From an uncultured Bacteroidales bacterium (GTDB taxonomy: Bacteria; Bacteroidota; Bacteroidia; Bacteroidales; UBA932): a stretch of DNA of 64,000 bases. Each line of letters begins with the position of its first letter. Position 1 is the first letter of the stretch. A program made the position numbers and the translations under genes. The stretch lies in NCBI GenBank assembly GCA_944325505.1, contig CALVAJ010000008.1, positions 1 to 64,000 on the forward strand, given 5' to 3'. The notes beneath the pieces are model-generated. The model was not told where the DNA came from, did not search any database, and was given only the letters and a program-made list of their open reading frames with translations. This document shows positions 1-7,560 of this stretch, in pieces.

Positions 1-47
1 AGCTAAGATACAAATTTTATATTACATTGGCAATCAATTCATTATAA

Positions 48-290
48 AGTTTTATTCTTTTTACGACAGTCCCTAAGGTAACTGCTTCCGGTGCTTCTTC
101 AGTGTCATCAGGCAAGGCCTTCATTGAGACGGAAAGTCTGGAATGCAACGTCTCCGGAGCGAGTGACGCCTATGTGAAATGCAACTCAACGGCAGACGGA
201 CAGGTGTCCGGAGCGTCGTCCGTAGTCGTTTACGGTGAAGGGAAAGTGGACATATCATCTTCCGGCGCTTCAAGTGTGCGGCGCCGATAA
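48..290 (+). pseudogene. C-terminal remnant of a DUF2807 (GIN-domain) protein
   Basis: The open frame runs from just after a TAA at 45-47 to a TGA-free end closed by TAA at 288-290. The translation shows repeated SGASS/SGASD units every 20-25 residues, the signature of the right-handed beta-helix of DUF2807 (putative auto-transporter adhesin head domain), a secreted family common in Bacteroidota. Full-length members are about 230-250 residues with a signal peptide; only about 80 residues remain. A GTG at 102 could start a 62-residue product, but the SGASS repeat pattern already begins upstream of it (codons from about 75). The preceding 47 bases are AT-rich and look non-coding, so I read this as the 3' end of a truncated gene. 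The end is convergent with the permease gene at 322. Confidence 0.6.
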
Positions 291-321
291 GCCCGGTAGG
301 AATAGGGAGCTGCCCTTTCCA

Positions 322-1413
322 TTATTTCGGCGCTATCCTGTACAGGAATCCGGATATTATGGCATATAGGATATTCGGCACCCAAAGCGCGATTCCTGGA
401 GGCAGGAAATCCGTATGGACGAACATTTCGCTGAATTTCAGGAACAGGATGTAGGAGAAACTCAGCGCTATACCTATTCCTATGTTCCAGCCGATGCCTC
501 CACGCCGTTTCTTCGAGGAGAGGGAAACTCCCATTATCGTCAGAATGAATGCGGAGAAAGGCAGGGCAAACCTGGTGTGCTTTTCTATCTGGGCCAGTTT
601 TACATTGTCGTCCCCCCTCATTTTCTGCGTGGCTATCATCTGGTTCAGTTCTTTATAGGACAGTGTGGTGACAGTGTTTTTCGTCAGGTAGAAGTCAGTG
701 ATGGTGAGATTTATCACCGTATCGAGCCTGGCTCCGGTGCGGACTTTGTCCGTCATGGCTCCGCTGTAGTCGCGGATGGTGTATTTGTTCAGTCTCCAGC
801 CGTTGAAGGTGCTGTCCCAGACAGCGGTTTCGGCAGACAGTTTGGACTCCAGACGGTTTTCCTTTATCTTCTCGAGAGTGAACTTGTATGCCGTATTGTT
901 CCATCTGCTGAACGATTCCACATAGACGAATTCACCAGGGGAAATCTGGTAGTGGATATCCCGGCCCGTGTTCTGATAGCTTGTCTTTATGTATTTGCTT
1001 TTGAATTCATCCATCACCTTGTTTGAATTCGGGATGACAAAAAGGCTCAGAGTCAGGGAAAAAAGCGCTATGAGGGCAGCCGAGAACATATAGGGCACCA
1101 TCATTCTGTGGAAACTGATGCCGCAGGACAGTATCGCTATTATCTCTGAGTTGGACGCCATCTTCGAGGTGAAGAATATTACCGTAATGAACACGAACAG
1201 CGGACTGAACATGTTCATGAAATAGGGAATGAAATTCAGGTAGTAATCGAATATTATGGCTTTCAGGGGCGCTTCATGGGATACGAAGTTGTCGATCTTC
1301 TCGCTTATGTCGAAAATGATGACGATACCTATTATCAGAAGCAGTGCGATGAAGAACGTGAAGATGAATTTCTTCACTATGTAAAGATCCAGTATTCTCG
1401 GTTTAAGATCCAT
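322..1413 (-). CDS. LptF/LptG family lipopolysaccharide transport permease
   Basis: Inner-membrane permease subunit of the Lpt machine that extracts lipopolysaccharide from the inner membrane for transport to the cell surface, working with the ATPase LptB. The protein of about 363 residues shows the family layout: a first membrane helix near residues 12-34, further helices near 55-77 and 98-125, a soluble periplasmic beta-jellyroll region, and three C-terminal helices ending in a short tail. The frame stays open upstream to 1488, overlapping tgt. I chose the ATG at 1413 because the family's basic N-terminus (MDLKPRILDLYIVKKF) begins there, leaving 32 bp after tgt. The tgt-permease pairing on one strand suggests an operon. 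Which of LptF or LptG it represents cannot be told from sequence alone; a second family member lies at 7557-10034. Confidence 0.9.
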   Translation of the reverse strand: MDLKPRILDLYIVKKFIFTFFIALLLIIGIVIIFDISEKIDNFVSHEAPLKAIIFDYYLNFIPYFMNMFSPLFVFITVIFFTSKMASNSEIIAILSCGISFHRMMVPYMFSAALIALFSLTLSLFVIPNSNKVMDEFKSKYIKTSYQNTGRDIHYQISPGEFVYVESFSRWNNTAYKFTLEKIKENRLESKLSAETAVWDSTFNGWRLNKYTIRDYSGAMTDKVRTGARLDTVINLTITDFYLTKNTVTTLSYKELNQMIATQKMRGDDNVKLAQIEKHTRFALPFSAFILTIMGVSLSSKKRRGGIGWNIGIGIALSFSYILFLKFSEMFVHTDFLPPGIALWVPNILYAIISGFLYRIAPK

Positions 1414-1445
1414 CCCTTTCCATTTTTTAATTCCCGGAACAGCCG

Positions 1446-2576
1446 TCAGAGTCTGGTCATGACCCTTCTGACCGTTTCTTCTTTCCACGTACTGAAGTCC
1501 CCGGCGATAATATGTTTTCTGGCCTCCCGCACAAGATCCAGGTAGAATGCAAGGTTATGCTCGCTTGCAATCTGTCCGGCGAATATCTCTCCGGCAATGA
1601 ACAGATGTCTGAGATAGGCCTTGCTGTATGTCCTGTCTACGAACGAGGTCCCGTCAGGGTCTATGGGGGAAAAGTCGTCGGCCCATTTCCTGTTGCGCAT
1701 GTTCATGATGCCGTTCCATGTGAAGAGCATGCCGTTGCGCCCGTTGCGGGTCGGCATGACACAGTCGAACATGTCCACCCCTCGTGCGATGCCCTCAAGC
1801 AGGTTGGCCGGAGTGCCTACTCCCATCAGATATCTCGGTTTGTCGTCAGGAAGTATCGGACAGACGGTTTCCAGCATTTCGTACATCTTTTCCGTGGGTT
1901 CCCCGACCGCGAGTCCTCCTATTGCATATCCTTCCCTGTCGAATTTTACCGCATGTTCTACGGCCTCTTTCCTCAGGTCAGGATATATGCATCCCTGGAT
2001 TATCGGGAAGAATGCCTGCGAGTATCCGTACAGGGGTTCCGTCTCGTCGAAATGCCGTATGCATCTTTCCAGCCATGACTGGGTGAGCTTCAGCGACTTT
2101 TTCGCATAGTCATATGTCGCGTCTCCAGGTGTGCATTCATCGAGCGCCATCACGATGTCGGCGCCGATGATTCTCTGGGTGTCGACGTTGTTTTCCGGCG
2201 TGAATGTATGTTTTGACCCGTCGATGTGGGAGGAGAACGTGCAGCCTTCAGGGGTCAGTTTCCTTATGGGGGACAGGGAGAATACCTGGAAGCCTCCGCT
2301 GTCGGTCAGTATCGGTCTGTCCCATGAAATGAACCTGTGCAGTCCTCCTGCCGCACGCAGGACATCGAGGCCCGGCCTCAGATACAGATGATATGTGTTT
2401 CCGAGTATGATTTCAGCCTTGATATCTTCTTTCAGATCCCTGTGATAGATGCCTTTTACCGACCCCACTGTGCCGACGGGCATGAATATCGGGGTCTGGA
2501 TCTGCCCGTGGTCAGTGGTGATGGTGCCGCACCTTGCCCCGGACTGCGGATCTGTCGCGGTCTTGACGAATTCCAT
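1446..2576 (-). CDS. tgt: Queuine/preQ1 tRNA-ribosyltransferase (Tgt)
   Basis: Exchanges guanine 34 in the anticodon of tRNAs for Asp, Asn, His and Tyr with preQ1, a step in queuosine formation. At 376 residues it has normal length. Visible family motifs are LTDSGGFQVFSL, with the substrate-binding Asp, GGLAVGEP, YLMGVGTP, and FDCVMPTRNGRNG, with the nucleophilic Asp. Oddity: the C-x-C-x-x-C zinc ligands found in the E. coli and Zymomonas enzymes are missing. The matching stretch at residues 309-315 reads GTSFVDR, although the downstream His in EHNLAFYL remains. From memory this substitution is shared by other Bacteroidota Tgt proteins, so the enzyme is probably functional. It is first in a minus-strand pair with the LptF/G permease and has a TAnnTTTG box upstream. 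Confidence 0.96.
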   Translation of the reverse strand: MEFVKTATDPQSGARCGTITTDHGQIQTPIFMPVGTVGSVKGIYHRDLKEDIKAEIILGNTYHLYLRPGLDVLRAAGGLHRFISWDRPILTDSGGFQVFSLSPIRKLTPEGCTFSSHIDGSKHTFTPENNVDTQRIIGADIVMALDECTPGDATYDYAKKSLKLTQSWLERCIRHFDETEPLYGYSQAFFPIIQGCIYPDLRKEAVEHAVKFDREGYAIGGLAVGEPTEKMYEMLETVCPILPDDKPRYLMGVGTPANLLEGIARGVDMFDCVMPTRNGRNGMLFTWNGIMNMRNRKWADDFSPIDPDGTSFVDRTYSKAYLRHLFIAGEIFAGQIASEHNLAFYLDLVREARKHIIAGDFSTWKEETVRRVMTRL

Positions 2577-2613
2577 TACGCTTTCTGCAGATAGTTACTG
2601 TTGATTCAGGGGC

Positions 2614-2621
2614 CAAAGATA
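2614..2621 (-). promoter_or_regulatory. Bacteroidota -7 promoter box for tgt
   Basis: Read on the minus strand this is TATCTTTG, an exact match to the Bacteroidota -7 consensus TAnnTTTG, about 38 bp before the tgt start. No clear -33 TTTG was found. It sits back to back with the box at 2644-2651. Confidence 0.55.
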
Positions 2622-2643
2622 GTAAAAAGTGGATAAATACCCT

Positions 2644-2651
2644 TATATTTG
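2644..2651 (+). promoter_or_regulatory. Bacteroidota -7 promoter box for the MFS gene
   Basis: TATATTTG matches the TAnnTTTG consensus and lies 30 bp upstream of the ATG at 2682, giving a plausible leader of about 25 nt. The -33 element is not recognisable. Confidence 0.55.
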
Positions 2652-2681
2652 TTCCCCGATAACATTTAAAAACAGTAATCA

Positions 2682-3977
2682 ATGAAAAATAACTCAGTCC
2701 GTCTCAGGCTGATAGTCATGAGCTTTCTGCAGTTCGCAGTCTGGGGCGCGTATCTGACATCGATGGGAAACTATCTCGCAAAGGCAGGACTTGCAGACCA
2801 TATCGGCTGGTTCTATTCGATGCAGGGAATAGTTTCCATCTTCATGCCGGCTCTTGTCGGTATCATAGCGGACAAGTTCATCCCTGCACAGAAAGTCCTC
2901 AGTATATGCCATGGGATTGCAGGTCTGGCAATGCTTGCGGCCGGATACTATTGCATGACAGCGGGGCAGGGGATCGGGTTCGGTCCGCTTTTCGCCCTGT
3001 ACGGCCTTAGCGTGGCGTTTTATATGCCTACTATCGCCCTGTCAAATTCAGTGGCCTATAATATTCTGGAATCCAACGGCTATGATACAGTAAAGGACTT
3101 TCCACCGATAAGGGTTTTCGGTACGGTAGGCTTTATCTGCAGTATGCTGTTCGTGAATTTCATGAGGGACTCCGGCGGGGTCCAGTTCCAGTCTACTTAC
3201 TGGCAGTTCGTCACATCAGGCGTTCTGGGGCTGCTGCTCATGGTTTATGCACTGACCCTTCAGAACTGTCCGGTAAAAGCATCCAAAGAGCATAAGGGGA
3301 TGGCTGACGCTCTCGGCCTGAAGGCATTCACACTGTTCAGGGACAGGCAGATGGCGATATTCTTCATTTTCTCCATGCTGCTCGGCGTGGCTCTCCAGAT
3401 AACAAACGGTTATGCCAACCCGTTCATCACCAGTTTCAAGGCCATGCCTGAATACGCAGGAACATTCGGCGCGGAGAACGCAAATGCCTTGATTTCCATT
3501 TCGCAGGTTTCCGAGACTCTGGGGATACTTCTTATTCCGGTGTGCCTGAGGAAATTCGGTATCAAGAAAGTAATGCTTATCGCAATGCTCGCGTGGTTTT
3601 TCCGTTTCGGCCTTTTCGGCGTCGGCAATCCGGGACCGGGCGTATGGATGTTCATCCTGTCAATGATAGTGTATGGCGTGGCTTTCGATTTCTTCAACAT
3701 TTCGGGCTCGCTTTATGTCAATGAGAGGACCACTGAGGATATCCGCTCCAGCGCCCAGGGGCTTTTCATGCTGATGACCAACGGAGTCGGAGCGTCCATC
3801 GGAATGATAGGGGCCCAGGCGGTAGTCAATCATTTTACGTACGCTTCCGAAGTGGACGGGGTGTTCTATACAGTGGGCAACTGGAGTGCGGCATGGTATG
3901 TTTTTGCCGGATACTCTCTGCTTGTCGCTGTTTTGTTCGCGGTCTTCTTCAAGGATCCGGGGCGGAAGACTGCCTGA
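2682..3977 (+). CDS. Nucleoside:H+ symporter family MFS transporter (NupG/XapB type)
   Basis: Predicted inner-membrane permease with about 12 helices over 431 residues. The N-terminus (LRLIVMSFLQFAVWGAYLTS) and the following AKAGLADHIGWFYSMQGI resemble the nucleoside:H+ symporter branch of the major facilitator superfamily (E. coli NupG and XapB, about 418 residues). A second amphipathic segment with GIIADKF corresponds to the family's loop 2-3 motif. The gene stands alone, divergent from tgt, with its own -7 box at 2644. Nucleoside uptake is inferred from family resemblance; other Bacteroidota members are annotated only as MFS transporters, so substrate identity is moderate confidence. Confidence 0.85.
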   Translation: MKNNSVRLRLIVMSFLQFAVWGAYLTSMGNYLAKAGLADHIGWFYSMQGIVSIFMPALVGIIADKFIPAQKVLSICHGIAGLAMLAAGYYCMTAGQGIGFGPLFALYGLSVAFYMPTIALSNSVAYNILESNGYDTVKDFPPIRVFGTVGFICSMLFVNFMRDSGGVQFQSTYWQFVTSGVLGLLLMVYALTLQNCPVKASKEHKGMADALGLKAFTLFRDRQMAIFFIFSMLLGVALQITNGYANPFITSFKAMPEYAGTFGAENANALISISQVSETLGILLIPVCLRKFGIKKVMLIAMLAWFFRFGLFGVGNPGPGVWMFILSMIVYGVAFDFFNISGSLYVNERTTEDIRSSAQGLFMLMTNGVGASIGMIGAQAVVNHFTYASEVDGVFYTVGNWSAAWYVFAGYSLLVAVLFAVFFKDPGRKTA

Positions 3978-4058
3978 CAGCCGCCATCGAATAGGCAGCC
4001 GCGTTTACGGCGTATGCATTTTGCATGCAAATCCATCTTTATTTAAATCGTAACAGCA

Positions 4059-4358
4059 ATGCTAAAGTATCGTAAAGATGGAGTGTCTGTCATTGTCGTG
4101 CTCGACAGACGAAGAATGAAAAACAGCGGACTGTTCCCTGTCAAGATAGAAGTAGTGTACCGACGGCACCAGAGATATATCCCCACGTGGGTGGACATGT
4201 CTGAAAAAGAGTGGGCGAAGGTTACGGAGAGCAACAGATACCGGAAGAAACTTCCCGAAATAGAACGGGCTTTCAGCCGTGTGAGGGAAGCGGTGGACGA
4301 CATTGTCAGCAGCGGGACGTTTTCCTACAGCGGTAATGTTGCCAAAAATAGTTGGTGA
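4059..4358 (+). pseudogene. Truncated tyrosine integrase, arm-binding domain only
   Basis: The 99-residue product matches the N-terminal arm DNA-binding domain typical of Bacteroidota mobile-element integrases: a short basic strand (MLKYRKDG), a VVLDRRRMKNSGLFPVKIEV segment, an RRHQRYIPT strand, then a helix with ERAFSRVREAV. Such integrases normally continue for about 300 more residues through a core-binding domain and an R-H-R-Y catalytic domain; both are absent and the frame ends at TGA 4356. No other element genes lie beside it, so I read it as a relic of an integrated element. A stand-alone DNA-binding protein is possible but less likely. A perfect palindrome follows 10 bp later. Confidence 0.65.
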
Positions 4359-4367
4359 CATAAGTTG

Positions 4368-4401
4368 AATAAAGGAAAATAGCCGGCTATTTTCCTTTAT
4401 T
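4368..4401. terminator. Perfect 34-bp palindrome, probable bidirectional terminator
   Basis: Two 17-base arms, starting AATAAAGGAAAAT and meeting at GCCGGC, pair perfectly with no loop. T-rich sequence follows on the plus strand, so the RNA hairpin would act as an intrinsic terminator. Its lack of spacer is noted separately. Confidence 0.65.
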
Positions 4402-4454
4402 TTTATTATCCTTATTTCTAAAATAATATGTTTGGCGTATGAACGCTGTATTAA

Positions 4455-4490
4455 TAAAGAAGGAACTGATGAATTTCAGTCCCTTCTTTA
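4455..4490 (-). terminator. Intrinsic terminator of ilvA-ilvE
   Basis: The minus strand forms a stem of about 15 bp (TAAAGAAGGGACTGA against its complement with one mismatch) around a short loop, followed by TTCTTTATTAA. It lies 20 bp after the ilvE stop codon. Confidence 0.7.
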
Positions 4491-4509
4491 TAATATTTGA
4501 GATCCATAT

Positions 4510-5544
4510 CTATTCGATGAAGCGGCACCAGCCGAACGGGTCTTCGATTTCCCCGTACTGGATTCCGGTGATGAATTTGTAGAGCCTGAGACTCTTTTCT
4601 CCGCATTTGTCCGGTGAACCGAATTCATATGAAGTCACCTGATCCGATTCCAGTGTCGGTTTGTCGTCTATCCTGTAGACAGGAGTGATGACTACGGCTG
4701 TCCCGCATTCTCCGGTTTCTTCGAAAGTGGAAAGCTCCTCGACCTTTACCGGTCTGCGCTCGACTTCCATGCCGAGATATTTTGCCGCCTGTTCAAGCGA
4801 TTTGTTGGTTATCGACGGCAGGATGCTGTCGGATTTAGGGGTTATGTATGTATTGCCCTTGATTGCGAAAAAGTTGGATGAATTGAATTCATCGATGTAT
4901 GTCTTTGTCGCCGGATCCAGGTACAGGACTGCCTTATAGCCCTGGCTTGTCGCAAGATTGAACGAGCAAAGCGATGCCGCATAGTTTCCTCCGAGTTTGT
5001 AGCATCCGCAACCGTTAGGGGCGGCCCTGTCATAGTTCCTTGCTATCACGACTTTGATAGGTTCAAGGTTGCCGCCGGTATATGCCCCGACCGGAGAGCA
5101 GAGCATCATGAAAAGGCATTCTCTGGAGGATTTGACTCCCAGCTGCGGGTCTGAACCTATGAGGGTAGGCCTGAGATAGAGAGAGGCCCCGCTTCCGTAT
5201 GGCGGAAGAAAATCGAGGTTTTCCTTTACGGCCCTTTCGCACATTTCAATGAACAGTTCCGCAGGAGGAGGGGCAATCCCAAGAAATCTGGCAGACCGCT
5301 GCAGCCTTGCAGCATTTTCCTCTGGCCTGAACATCCTGACTTTTCCGTCCTTGCCTCTGAAAGCCTTCAGTCCCTCGAAGCACTCTACACTGTAGTGAAG
5401 GGCTCCTGCAAATGCACTTAGCCTTATACTGTCGTCCGTGCGGCTTTCAACTTCACCCCATTTCCCGTCCTTGAAAGAGCAGCACAGCATGGTGGCTGTC
5501 TTCGTGTACGAAAATGTCAGTTTACTCCAGTCAATGTTTCCCAT
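4510..5544 (-). CDS. ilvE: Branched-chain amino acid aminotransferase
   Basis: PLP enzyme of fold type IV that interconverts valine, leucine and isoleucine with their 2-oxo acids using glutamate/2-oxoglutarate. At 344 residues it fits the larger BCAT subfamily (BCAT-II type). The probable Schiff-base lysine is Lys183 in GCYKLGGNYAAS, and the family motifs SVECFEGLKAFRG, LYLRPTLIG and the downstream EFNSSNFF are present. It lies 17 bp after ilvA on the same strand, so both are probably cotranscribed for isoleucine synthesis, and it is followed by a hairpin terminator at 4455. Confidence 0.95.
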   Translation of the reverse strand: MGNIDWSKLTFSYTKTATMLCCSFKDGKWGEVESRTDDSIRLSAFAGALHYSVECFEGLKAFRGKDGKVRMFRPEENAARLQRSARFLGIAPPPAELFIEMCERAVKENLDFLPPYGSGASLYLRPTLIGSDPQLGVKSSRECLFMMLCSPVGAYTGGNLEPIKVVIARNYDRAAPNGCGCYKLGGNYAASLCSFNLATSQGYKAVLYLDPATKTYIDEFNSSNFFAIKGNTYITPKSDSILPSITNKSLEQAAKYLGMEVERRPVKVEELSTFEETGECGTAVVITPVYRIDDKPTLESDQVTSYEFGSPDKCGEKSLRLYKFITGIQYGEIEDPFGWCRFIE

Positions 5545-5561
5545 AATCCATTCCTTTCTAT

Positions 5562-6818
5562 TTATATGAGTATTTCGAACAGTTTGTTGTTCTCGTTTAT
5601 ATATTCATAGTTTATATTATTGGCTTTCATCCTGTTTATGAGAGCCTGATAGTCCTCTTTGCTTGCAACTTCTATTCCTATGAGCGCCGGGCCTTCTTCC
5701 TTGTTGGTCTTTTTGATGTACTGGATATGCACCAGATCGTCGGTAGGTCCGATTATATCGCGGATGAAGGAGAGTATCGCTCCGGAGCGCTGCGGGAAGG
5801 TGACGATGAAATAATGTTTCAACCCTTCGTACAGCATTGATTTTTCCCGGATTTCTTCCGTACGGGTGATATCGTTGTTGCTTCCGCTGATTATGCAGCC
5901 TACCCGTTTGCCCTTTATCCTGTCAGCATAGAACCTGAGTGCAGCTACGGAAAGGGCGCCGGCCGGTTCGACTACGATTGCACTCTTGTTGTACATGTCT
6001 ATGATGCTTGTGCAGACTGCGCCTTCCGGTACCGGGATTATGTCATCGAGAATTTCACGGCATATTTTGAAGGTACGCTCTCCTGGCTTCTTTACGGCAG
6101 CTCCGTCTACGAATTTGTCAATGGTCGGCAAATCCACTATTTCACCTTTGTCTATGGACGCTTTCATTGAGGCCGCGCCTGCAGGCTCTACCCCTATGAT
6201 TTTTGTCTGGGGCCATACTTGCCTGATGAAGGCTCCGACTCCGGAAGCGAGTCCGCCTCCTCCGATCGGTATGAAAATATAGTCGAGCGGCTCCGACAGC
6301 TGTCGGGTGATTTCGAACCCTATCGTACCCTGTCCTTCTATGATCCTTTCATGGTCGAACGGCGGGATGAATGTCTTTCCCGTCTTCTGCGCGTATTCTA
6401 TTGCCGCCGAGTTCGCTGCATCGAAAGTGTCCCCTGTGAGCACTATGTCGATATTGCCTTTGCCGAACATCTTCACCTGCTCGATTTTCTGCTTCGGTGT
6501 CGTGGTCGGCATGTAGATGGAGCCCATGATGTTCAGTTTCTGGCATGAAAACGCCACTCCCTGTGCATGGTTGCCGGCGCTTGCGCAGACCACCCCGTAT
6601 TTCAGGATTTCAGGGGAGATGGACTTTATCATGTTGTATGCACCCCTGATTTTGTACGACCTGACCATCTGGAGATCTTCTCTCTTCAGATAGACCTCGG
6701 CTTCATACTTTTCGGAAAGGTTGGGGTTTCTCATCATAGGAGTAGGTTCCAGAATTTCGCTTAGCGTTTTTTCTGCAGCCTCGATGTCGCTTGTCGATGG
6801 AAAATATTCTGTTGCCAT
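5562..6818 (-). CDS. ilvA: Threonine ammonia-lyase (threonine dehydratase)
   Basis: Deaminates threonine to 2-oxobutyrate, the first committed step to isoleucine. The 418-residue protein has the PLP lysine at Lys56 in VRSYKIRGAYNM, the glycine-rich phosphate loop IPIGGGGLASGVG, and SGSNND near the ring nitrogen. The C-terminal 80 residues form one ACT-like regulatory domain (FIVTFPQRSGAILSFIRDII), so length matches the single-ACT form rather than the longer E. coli enzyme. It begins a two-gene unit with ilvE; a TAnnTTTG box lies 38 bp upstream. Feedback by isoleucine is expected from the ACT domain but not shown. A catabolic threonine dehydratase is the alternative; the ilvE neighbour favours biosynthesis. 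Confidence 0.94.
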   Translation of the reverse strand: MATEYFPSTSDIEAAEKTLSEILEPTPMMRNPNLSEKYEAEVYLKREDLQMVRSYKIRGAYNMIKSISPEILKYGVVCASAGNHAQGVAFSCQKLNIMGSIYMPTTTPKQKIEQVKMFGKGNIDIVLTGDTFDAANSAAIEYAQKTGKTFIPPFDHERIIEGQGTIGFEITRQLSEPLDYIFIPIGGGGLASGVGAFIRQVWPQTKIIGVEPAGAASMKASIDKGEIVDLPTIDKFVDGAAVKKPGERTFKICREILDDIIPVPEGAVCTSIIDMYNKSAIVVEPAGALSVAALRFYADRIKGKRVGCIISGSNNDITRTEEIREKSMLYEGLKHYFIVTFPQRSGAILSFIRDIIGPTDDLVHIQYIKKTNKEEGPALIGIEVASKEDYQALINRMKANNINYEYINENNKLFEILI

Positions 6819-6855
6819 TTCGTTATAATTTATTTGTCAATAATTAATTCTTCTC

Positions 6856-6863
6856 CAAAATTA
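6856..6863 (-). promoter_or_regulatory. Bacteroidota -7 promoter box for ilvA
   Basis: On the minus strand this reads TAATTTTG, matching TAnnTTTG, in an AT-rich gap 38 bp ahead of the ilvA ATG. No convincing -33 TTTG is visible. Confidence 0.5.
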
Positions 6864-6897
6864 TAATTAAAATCAGGAAATTCCTAATCAATTCTGA

Positions 6898-7560
6898 TTA
6901 ATCCAATAGTATGAGCGCTATCGATTTGTGGCTGAATTCCAGCTTTACCGTATCCTCGGAAGCCCTGTTGAGCGTAGCTTTCCACAGATTGTCGAAAACG
7001 ACATTGTCAGTAGGCCAGACAAGTCCTTCGGAGTGGATTCTCAGACTGTTGTCAGGCGAGATTACGGATATTTTCCTGTCTTTCCCGCAATGCAGTTCCA
7101 CGGTGTCCGTTATCGCGAATGCTGTCCCGTAGTCATATACGGAATCGACACTTATCCCCATCTTGTCCAGGTCATGTTCTCTGGCATATTCCATTAGCAG
7201 GGACAGGTTGCCGATTGTGTGCTCGGCCCTTTTCCCCGTTGCTCCTACAATATGTATCGAGGAGACGTCCCCGAATCTGGAAATCACCAGATTGAAGGCT
7301 TTTGTCTGGTCATTTGTCTCCTGGTCGGTGTCGTGTATGATTATGTCGCTGAATCTGTTTCTATATGATCCGGGCAGCGAGTCCATGTCGCCGATTACGG
7401 CATCGGGTCTTCGTTCAGACCCGAAAATCGCACTGCAGTGCTTCAGATAGGTCTGCAATGCGGCATCACAGCAGATTATGTAGTCGGCTTCCCGTATAAG
7501 ATAGCGGGGATATTCTTTTCTGGGAAAATCCCCGTTGCAGATGATCACTGCGCTTTTCAT
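6898..7560 (-). CDS. thiN: Thiamine pyrophosphokinase
   Basis: Transfers pyrophosphate from ATP to thiamine to give thiamine pyrophosphate. The 220-residue protein shows the family hallmarks: CDAALQTYL near the N-terminus, the metal-binding GDMDSLPG, DQETNDQTKAFNL, and GATGKRAEHTIGNL, followed by a beta-rich C-terminal substrate-binding domain. Its ATG overlaps the stop codon of the upstream permease-fmt frame by four bases (7557-7560), a sign of translational coupling. No TPP riboswitch was seen in this transcript. Confidence 0.93.
   Translation of the reverse strand: MKSAVIICNGDFPRKEYPRYLIREADYIICCDAALQTYLKHCSAIFGSERRPDAVIGDMDSLPGSYRNRFSDIIIHDTDQETNDQTKAFNLVISRFGDVSSIHIVGATGKRAEHTIGNLSLLMEYAREHDLDKMGISVDSVYDYGTAFAITDTVELHCGKDRKISVISPDNSLRIHSEGLVWPTDNVVFDNLWKATLNRASEDTVKLEFSHKSIALILLD

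Noticed and set aside
4059..4401. Integrated prophage or ICE at the integrase stub.
   Set aside because: No other element genes or flanking direct repeats were seen; only the arm-binding domain survives.
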